Below, one piece after another: positions 58,107 through 64,000 of a stretch of 64,000 bases of DNA. The notes under the pieces were generated by a model. That model was not told the DNA's origin. It did not search any database and saw only the letters and a program-made list of their open reading frames with translations. Where the stretch lies: positions 180,473 to 244,472 of the forward strand of contig NZ_KB898728.1 of NCBI RefSeq assembly GCF_000377785.1. The letters are read 5' to 3'. How positions within the stretch are numbered: position 1 is the first letter of the stretch; each line of letters begins with the position of its first letter. The position numbers and the translations under genes were made by a program. The stretch comes from Thioalkalivibrio sp. ALJ24 (GTDB taxonomy: Bacteria; Pseudomonadota; Gammaproteobacteria; Ectothiorhodospirales; Ectothiorhodospiraceae).

Positions 58107-60515
58107 ATGCTGATCTATACCGCTGACAAGCGCCATTTCGTCGAGCATGTCCGGCACAACCAGATCGAGGATCGGATCCTCGCCGGGATGCTGGGCGCCG
58201 GCAAGGGCAAGCCCTCGCCCAACGAGATCACTTCCTGGCGCAACTCGATGCAGTACATGGAGAACGTGCTCAGCGCATCGGGGATCCCGGATGACGCCGG
58301 CGTCGCCATCGAGTACATGATCCCGCAGACCTCCAAGCGGGTGGACTTCATCCTGACCGGACGCAACGACGATGGCCGGGATACGGCGGTGATCGTCGAA
58401 CTGAAACAGTGGGAGCAGGTCGAGGCGACCGAGAAGGATGCGATCGTGCGTACGTTCGTAGGCGGCAAGGAACGCGAGGTGACGCATCCTTCCTACCAGG
58501 CGTGGTCGTATGCGGCGCTGCTGGAGGACTACAACGAGACCGTGCAGACCGACGGTATCGGGCTGCATCCCTGTGCCTATCTCCACAACAGCGTGTCGGG
58601 CGCGATTTCCGATGCGCGCTACCACGAGCACCTGGAGCGCGCGCCGGCCTTCCTGAAGGCGGACGCCGAGAAACTCGCCCGTTTTCTCGGCCAGCATGTG
58701 CGCAAGGGGGATACCAACGACATCCTCTACCGGGTCGAGCATGGCCGGATTCGCCCCTCGAAGTCGCTCGCGGACCATCTGGCGTCGCTGCTCGAGGGGA
58801 ACGCCGAGTTCGTGATGGTCGACGACCAGAAACTGGTCTTCGAAAGCGCGCTGGAGCTCTCCGACATGGCCGAGGGACACGGCAAGCAGGTGCTGATCGT
58901 GGAGGGCGGGCCGGGAACCGGGAAATCGGTGGTGGCCGTGAACCTGCTTGGAGAGCTGACCCGCCGCGGAAAGGTTGCACAGTATGTGACCCGCAATGCG
59001 GCCCCGCGGGAGGTCTATGAGGCGAAATTGACCGGGACGATGAAGAAGAGTCGCATCAGCAACCTGTTCCGTAGCTCCGGTGCATTTCACGAAACCGACA
59101 CGGACACCTTCGACACCCTGCTGGTGGACGAGGCACACCGCCTGAACGAGAAGTCGGGGCTTTTCCAGAACCTGGGAGAGAGCCAGACCAAGGAGATCAT
59201 CAACGCGGCGCGCACGGCGGTGTTCTTCCTGGACGAAGATCAGCGGATTCACTGGAAGGACATTGGATCGCGGGAGGAGATCGAGCGCTGGGCACAGGCA
59301 GAGGGCGCTACCGTGCACTACGCCGAGCTTCGCTCGCAGTTCCGTTGCGCCGGGTCTGACGGCTACCTGGCCTGGCTGGATCAGGCGCTCCAGATTCGCG
59401 AGACGGCAAACGAGGATCTGGATGAACTGGACTATTCGGTCGAGGTCGTCGACTCACCAACCGCCATGCGCGACCGGATCTTCGCGCTGAACGTCCACGC
59501 CAACCGTGCGCGGATGCTCGCGGGCTACTGCTGGGACTGGGATAGCAAGAAGGACGCGCAGGTCATGGACATCCGCTTTCCCGAGCACAATTTCGCCATG
59601 CAGTGGAACCTCGACAAGGACGGTCACACCTGGATGATCCAGCCGGACTCGGTCCACCAGATCGGCTGTATCCATACCAGTCAGGGGCTGGAGCTGGACT
59701 ATGTGGGCGTAATCATCGGGCCCGACCTGATCGTGCGGGACGGCAAAGTGATCACGGTGCCGGAAGCACGTTCGAAGAATGACGCCTCCATCAAGGGCTA
59801 CAAGAAGGCCCTGAAGGAGGATCCCGATGCGGCCCGAACCAAGGCCGACAGAATCATCAAGAACACCTATCGCACGCTGATGAGCCGCGGGATGAAGGGG
59901 TGCCTCATCTGGTCGGCGGATGCGGAGACGCGCGCCTATTTCCGCGCGCTGATCGGCCAGCACACGCCCGAGCCACAATCTGCCCCGACGGAGGCTGCAC
60001 CGGCGGATGTCCTGCCGTTCGAGAAGATGGCGCCGGAGGAGGTCGAGCCATTCGTGAATGCGTTGCCGGTGGTGCCGATCAAGGCGGCGGCGGGCAGTTT
60101 CAGTGACCTGCAGACCGTGGACCAGAACCCGGATGCATTCGACTGGGTCATGCCCCCGGACTTCATTACACCCCAACCGGGGATGTTCATCGCCCAGGTG
60201 TTCGGCGAGTCAATGAACCGCCGTATCGCGAACGGGGCATGGTGTCTGTTCCGGGCGCCGGGCGGCGGAACGCGCGAAGGCAAGATCGTGCTGGTGCAGC
60301 ACCGCGACATCAATGACCCGGACACCGGCGCCAGCTTTACCATCAAGCGCTATCACAGCGAGAAGACGGTGGACCCGGACACTGAGTGGCGCCACCAGCG
60401 GATCATGCTGAAACCGGATTCCAGCGTCCCCGGCTACGAGCCCATCATCCTGGAAGAGGACAGCGCGTCCGAACTGGTCGTGGTCGGCGAGTACGTCGCC
60501 CAACTGGAACATTGA
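58107..60515 (+). CDS. PD-(D/E)XK-like / DUF2075 helicase / S24 (LexA-like) fusion
   Basis: The 802-residue protein appears to join three units. Residues 1-200: a likely PD-(D/E)XK nuclease with Asp80 (KRVDFIL), Glu98-x-Lys100 (VIVELKQW) and a QxxxY-like motif at 131-135. Residues 220-620: a DUF2075 superfamily 1 ATPase with Walker A GGPGTGKS (267-274), DEAH (341-344), LDEDQR and HTSQGLELDYVGVIIG. Residues 650-802: a LexA/S24 domain with Ala662-Gly663 as potential self-cleavage bond, Ser702 in FGESMNRR and Lys747 in FTIKRYH. The spacings (39 and 45 residues) approach those in LexA. It is co-operonic with the MazG-like gene. The nuclease call is from motifs only. Confidence 0.88.
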   Translation: MLIYTADKRHFVEHVRHNQIEDRILAGMLGAGKGKPSPNEITSWRNSMQYMENVLSASGIPDDAGVAIEYMIPQTSKRVDFILTGRNDDGRDTAVIVELKQWEQVEATEKDAIVRTFVGGKEREVTHPSYQAWSYAALLEDYNETVQTDGIGLHPCAYLHNSVSGAISDARYHEHLERAPAFLKADAEKLARFLGQHVRKGDTNDILYRVEHGRIRPSKSLADHLASLLEGNAEFVMVDDQKLVFESALELSDMAEGHGKQVLIVEGGPGTGKSVVAVNLLGELTRRGKVAQYVTRNAAPREVYEAKLTGTMKKSRISNLFRSSGAFHETDTDTFDTLLVDEAHRLNEKSGLFQNLGESQTKEIINAARTAVFFLDEDQRIHWKDIGSREEIERWAQAEGATVHYAELRSQFRCAGSDGYLAWLDQALQIRETANEDLDELDYSVEVVDSPTAMRDRIFALNVHANRARMLAGYCWDWDSKKDAQVMDIRFPEHNFAMQWNLDKDGHTWMIQPDSVHQIGCIHTSQGLELDYVGVIIGPDLIVRDGKVITVPEARSKNDASIKGYKKALKEDPDAARTKADRIIKNTYRTLMSRGMKGCLIWSADAETRAYFRALIGQHTPEPQSAPTEAAPADVLPFEKMAPEEVEPFVNALPVVPIKAAAGSFSDLQTVDQNPDAFDWVMPPDFITPQPGMFIAQVFGESMNRRIANGAWCLFRAPGGGTREGKIVLVQHRDINDPDTGASFTIKRYHSEKTVDPDTEWRHQRIMLKPDSSVPGYEPIILEEDSASELVVVGEYVAQLEH

Positions 60516-60585
60516 GGGAGCGCCGGAACCACCAGCACGTGGCAGAATCCAACCCCCGGTTTCCGACACCCACAGGGAGAGAGAC

Positions 60586-61164
60586 ATGCCGCACCGCACT
60601 ACCCGCTGGATTTTTGGACTGGCCCTTGTAGCTTGCGCCGGTACGGCTGCGGCCAACCCGTATGCGGATCTGCAGGAACGCGAGATCAAGGCGCTTTCCG
60701 CGGACGAAAAGCAGGGCCTGCTCGAGGGTCAGGGCCTGGGCACCGCCCTGCCCGCCGAACTGCATGGCTACCCCGGCCCGATGCACGTGCTGGAGGTCGT
60801 CGATCATCTCGATCTCACGTCGGATCAGCGCGCGGAGACCGAACGGCTGTACGAGGAGATGCGGGCGGAGGCGATCGAGCTGGGCGAACGCATCGTGGAA
60901 CTTGAACGCGAGCTGGATGAAGGGTTTGCCTCCCGGGAGATCACCGAAGACCGGATCGAGGCGCTGTCCGTGGAGATCGGCAAGCTGCGCGGCCAGCTGC
61001 GCTCCACGCATCTGGCGTATCACCTGAAGATGGATGCGCTGATGAACGAGGACCAGAAGGCGGCCTATGCACGCGCCCGCGGCTACGAAGGCTCCGACCA
61101 GGGGCATCACCACCGCGGGCATCATGGCCATGATCACGGCCACGGGCACCATCACGGCCACTGA
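60586..61164 (+). CDS. Spy/CpxP-like periplasmic protein with His-rich tail
   Basis: The 192-residue protein has a signal peptide (IFGLALVACAGTAAA-NP), a helical hairpin region (MHVLEVVDHLDLTSDQRAET, later LRSTHLAYHLKMDALMNEDQ) typical of Spy/CpxP/ZraP proteins including an LTxxQ-like motif, and a tail with about 14 His in the last 25 residues. The tail suggests Ni, Zn or Cu binding. A metal-responsive periplasmic chaperone is likely. Confidence 0.85.
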   Translation: MPHRTTRWIFGLALVACAGTAAANPYADLQEREIKALSADEKQGLLEGQGLGTALPAELHGYPGPMHVLEVVDHLDLTSDQRAETERLYEEMRAEAIELGERIVELERELDEGFASREITEDRIEALSVEIGKLRGQLRSTHLAYHLKMDALMNEDQKAAYARARGYEGSDQGHHHRGHHGHDHGHGHHHGH

Positions 61165-61303
61165 GACGACCCGGCACCGGCAGCCATCAGCCGGACGGCC
61201 GGTCTCCTACGCGGTGCTGGGCCTCCCTGCCATCCGCTCCAGGTGAGAGGCGAGCCCTCCCGCCGATTCGGCACCCGCGCACCCGGCGCCCGCCGGTTCG
61301 GCG

Positions 61304-62209
61304 TCAGAAGCCGCCTCCTCCGCCGGCGCCTCCGCCGCCTCCGCCACCACCACCGCCGAATCCGCCGCCGAAGCCACCACCGGCCGATCCCGAGCGCGCT
61401 CCGGGTGGCGGGGCCGCGGGAGGTGGCATGTACCGATAGACGCCCCAGGCGGCGAGCAGAGCGAGCGCGACCCAGAAAAGCGCTCCCACCACGATCAGGC
61501 CCGCCCCGATCTTGCTCAGTGCGGCCCGATTGCGTGGCAGCAATGCTGCCAGCAGCAGACACAGCACACCGGGCACCACGAACCACAGGACGGTACCCAG
61601 CGCGAACGGCGTGGTGACCCAGGGGGACACGTGCAGGCGTTCATGCCAGACGCCCACGGCCCGCGGCGGTTCGCCTTCGGGGCCGATGGCGGCCGTGGCG
61701 ATGAGTTCTTCCAGACCGGCGCGCAGGCCTGTCTCAAAGGCCCCGCGGGCGAATTCCGGGAGGACGCGCACGTCCATGATCTGCTGCAGATGGGGGCTCC
61801 AGAGGTCGTCGTTCCAGGCGCGGTCGGCCTGAACCCAGGCCTTGCGATCGTCCCGGCTGACCATCAGCAGCATGTCCCGGCCTTCGGTACGCCGGTCGGG
61901 GTGCAGCGCCGGGCGCCAGATGGCGAGCCACAACCGGGTAAAACCTTCGATGCCCAGCGAATCGCGGGCCTCGTAGTGCGCCATGGATTCCACCGTCACC
62001 ACCGCGATGTGGGTCCCGTGGCGGCGCAGTGCCCGCTCCTGCAAATCCTCCACGGCCTCGCGCCCGGAAGCGCTCAACAACTCGGCACGGTCATCGAGAA
62101 AGGGCTGCTGCTCCGGCGGATCGGGGATTTCCACCGCAGACGCCGGTGCCGGCACCACCAGCAACAGGGCGAGGAACAGGAACCCGTGAAGGCATGTACG
62201 CAGGCTCAT
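61304..62209 (-). CDS. TPM-domain membrane protein with Gly-rich tail
   Basis: The 301-residue protein has a signal peptide (FLFLALLLVVPAPASA), a TPM domain (PFLDDRAELLSASGREAVED, with AVVTVESMAHYEARD) and two transmembrane helices, then an Ala/Pro linker and a terminal Gly/Phe-rich run of about 35 residues, as in YgcG-type proteins. TPM domains occur in photosystem repair and secreted phosphatases; the bacterial role is unclear. ATG 62209 is used because it starts the signal peptide. Confidence 0.85.
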   Translation of the reverse strand: MSLRTCLHGFLFLALLLVVPAPASAVEIPDPPEQQPFLDDRAELLSASGREAVEDLQERALRRHGTHIAVVTVESMAHYEARDSLGIEGFTRLWLAIWRPALHPDRRTEGRDMLLMVSRDDRKAWVQADRAWNDDLWSPHLQQIMDVRVLPEFARGAFETGLRAGLEELIATAAIGPEGEPPRAVGVWHERLHVSPWVTTPFALGTVLWFVVPGVLCLLLAALLPRNRAALSKIGAGLIVVGALFWVALALLAAWGVYRYMPPPAAPPPGARSGSAGGGFGGGFGGGGGGGGGGAGGGGGF

Positions 62210-62213
62210 GGCC

Positions 62214-62241
62214 CCATATCTAATATGGCCATGCCATATGG
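62214..62241. promoter_or_regulatory. CCATAT/ATATGG triple motif before the TPM gene
   Basis: CCATAT (62214-62219), ATATGG (62223-62228) and the palindrome CCATATGG (62234-62241) lie within 28 bases, starting 5 bases upstream of the TPM start codon. The A/T-rich cluster is unusual here and may be an operator overlapping the promoter. Confidence 0.35.
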
Positions 62242-62320
62242 TGGTGTGATGCAGGTCACCCCCGCTCAATGCACGGCATGCCAAAGGGATCCCGAGCCCG
62301 GCGTCAGTCCCGGATTCCGA

Positions 62321-64000
62321 TCATTCGGGGGCCGCACCCGGATGATCGATGACGACGCGGTCGCGGCCTTCGCTCTTGGCCCGATAGAGGGCGTTGTCGG
62401 CCTTGCAGATGAGTCCGTCGATGTCCCGCTCGCCGTCGCTGATGGCCACGCCGATGCTGACGGTCACGCGGACGCTCTCGCCCTCGTGCTCGATGGCCAT
62501 CGCGGCCACGGCCCGACGCAGTCGTTCGGCGATCTCGCGGGCCTCTTCGGCATGGGTCCCGGGTAACAGGACCAGGAATTCCTCGCCGCCAAAGCGCCCG
62601 CTTAGGTCCAGCGGCCGCAGGGAATCGCGCAGGGTATCGGCCACTGCATGCAGCACCCGGTCGCCCACCGGATGCCCCCAGGTATCGTTGACCTGTTTGA
62701 AGTGGTCCAGATCCAGCATCAGCAACGACACCGGACTGGAATTCCTGGCACGCCGAAGCAGTTCGCGTTCGGCCACCTCCAGGAAGTACCAGCGGTTGGC
62801 GATACCGGTGAGCGGATCGGTGGACGCGATCCGCTCCAGCCGCTGGTTGGCCTCCTGCAGCGCGGCGGTACGCTCGGCCACGCGCTGCTCCAGATCCTCT
62901 TCCGAGCGCTTGAATTCGGTCAGGTCGCGCTGCACGCCCACGTAGTGCGTCACCCGGTTGTGTGCATCGCATACCGGCGCCAGGCTCAGCTGGATCCACA
63001 GGGGTTCGCCGTCGCGGCGGTAGTTGCGCACCAGCGTCTGCACCGGCTCCTCGCGCCGCAACGCCTCGCGGACCTCCTGCACGCCCGGCTGCTCGTTATT
63101 GCCGTGCTGCAGGAACCGGCAGTTACGGCCCATGACCTCCTCGCGCGAGTACCCGAACAGCTTTTCGAAGGTGTCGTTCACCCAGATGATCGGGTTATCC
63201 CGGCGCCGGGCATCGGTGATGATGACCGCATCATTGATGGCCTTCATGGCCCGTTCGAACAACCTGAGCCGCATGCGCTGGGACTCGATCTCGCGCATGA
63301 ACAGGCCGACCCCGATCCCGGTGATCGCGGTGACGGCAAGGAATTCCTGCATCGCGAGGATCGCCCCTTCGGGATCCACGCCGTACATCGGCCAGGATAC
63401 GTGCACCATCCAGACGACAGCGGTGGCCGCCACCAGCGCCACCAGCAGCGCCGCACCGGCCACCCCGAACCGGGCCGCGGCCCACAGCACCGGCGGCAGC
63501 AACAGGACCAGGGCCAGCGGATGCCCACCGTCCTCGGCTCGCCCGGTGGTCAGCAGCACTGTGGCCATGGCCGCCAGCAGCACCAGCAGGGCACCCGCCT
63601 CCAGCACCCGACCACCGGTCCACCCGCGAAGCAGCTCGCGGTGCTGGCGGATCAGGATGACGAGCAGCGGCGTCAACACCAGCAGGCCCAGCGCATCGCC
63701 GAACCACCACATCTGCCAGTGCGCGAGGTAACCGCCCTCCTCGCCCAGCAGCCCGCGGTAGATCCCGGCGCCGAACAGGGCGGCCACTCCGGCCGCCAGC
63801 AGCGGCCCGAACAGCAGGAAATAGCCGCCCCGGGCGAGACTGTCGAAATCGAAACGCGGACCGGTGAACCAGCGGATGAGCGACGCGGCGAGGAACACCT
63901 CGAACAGGTTCACCATGCCGAAGGAGAGCGCGGCCCACAGCGGGAAGGTCGGGAGGTCGGCGGCGAGCTCCGCCGCCATCACCGCCGGCACCACCCAGGC
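62321..64000 (-). CDS. MASE1-LOV-GGDEF diguanylate cyclase (5' end outside window)
   Basis: The visible ~559 residues hold about eight membrane helices of MASE1 type, a PAS domain with the LOV flavin motif GRNCRFLQ (Cys codon 63119-63121), a short coiled coil (ERVAERTAALQEANQRLER) and a GGDEF domain with RFGGEEF and an intact I-site RPLD. The LOV domain keeps the Asn of NYRRDG and the Gln of YVGVQRD that contact flavin. The second conserved Asn (usually FWN) is Ile (LWI). Blue-light control of cyclic-di-GMP synthesis is expected. The frame stays open to the window edge, so the true start lies outside. Confidence 0.9.
   Translation of the reverse strand, partial: AWVVPAVMAAELAADLPTFPLWAALSFGMVNLFEVFLAASLIRWFTGPRFDFDSLARGGYFLLFGPLLAAGVAALFGAGIYRGLLGEEGGYLAHWQMWWFGDALGLLVLTPLLVILIRQHRELLRGWTGGRVLEAGALLVLLAAMATVLLTTGRAEDGGHPLALVLLLPPVLWAAARFGVAGAALLVALVAATAVVWMVHVSWPMYGVDPEGAILAMQEFLAVTAITGIGVGLFMREIESQRMRLRLFERAMKAINDAVIITDARRRDNPIIWVNDTFEKLFGYSREEVMGRNCRFLQHGNNEQPGVQEVREALRREEPVQTLVRNYRRDGEPLWIQLSLAPVCDAHNRVTHYVGVQRDLTEFKRSEEDLEQRVAERTAALQEANQRLERIASTDPLTGIANRWYFLEVAERELLRRARNSSPVSLLMLDLDHFKQVNDTWGHPVGDRVLHAVADTLRDSLRPLDLSGRFGGEEFLVLLPGTHAEEAREIAERLRRAVAAMAIEHEGESVRVTVSIGVAISDGERDIDGLICKADNALYRAKSEGRDRVVIDHPGAAPE

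Overview
The window is gene-dense, very GC-rich DNA with no rRNA, tRNA, CRISPR array or insertion sequence that I could see. Gene content suggests a gammaproteobacterium of the Ectothiorhodospiraceae, most like Thioalkalivibrio (inference only). The pointers are a cyanate hydratase, sigma-54 control, a ProU-type betaine importer, ThiI with a rhodanese domain, two RND pumps, many cyclic-di-GMP enzymes and a sigma-28 type promoter.

Layout. 1-9.4 kb: a probable sigma-54 regulon. An OsmC-like protein, an acyl-CoA-dehydrogenase-fold flavoprotein, a DUF302 protein and a rubredoxin/rubredoxin-reductase fusion run leftwards. A nitrate/sulfonate/cyanate-type ABC importer runs rightwards, followed by a GAF-AAA-Fis activator and cyanase. 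Three good -24/-12 promoters and a shared upstream element tie these units together. 9.5-24 kb: a PhnD-sensor GGDEF-EAL protein, the AmmeMemoRadiSam triad (amrS diverging from amrB-amrA), an RND pump with its adaptor, a membrane diguanylate cyclase, a transglutaminase/deacetylase pair, a Ycf46-like ATPase and an Aer-type PAS protein. 24-35 kb: TlpA-like fusion, SLAC1-type channel, TrxC, proVWX, and a translationally coupled rudS-thiI pair (putative eraser and writer of tRNA 4-thiouridine).

35-47 kb: KatG with an OxyR-like box, a three-gene envelope/ATPase cluster, a TetR-RND operon with nested operators, and a calcium-loop protein behind a near-consensus sigma-28 promoter. 47-53 kb: macro-domain protein, glycerate kinase/Acg-type flavoprotein, PAS-diguanylate cyclase, SDR and small membrane proteins. 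53-60.5 kb: an accessory-looking stretch with a NYN-domain protein, an orphan antitoxin-like protein and a MazG-like pyrophosphohydrolase. Next to the MazG gene is an 802-residue protein fusing a PD-(D/E)XK-like domain, a DUF2075 helicase and a LexA/S24-type domain; this pair is the best candidate for an undescribed defence or DNA-damage system. 60.5-64 kb: a Spy-like His-tailed protein, a TPM-domain membrane protein and a MASE1-LOV-GGDEF protein cut by the window edge.

Signalling is a theme: five GGDEF proteins occur in 64 kb, with inputs that look like a periplasmic ligand, PAS sensors and blue light.
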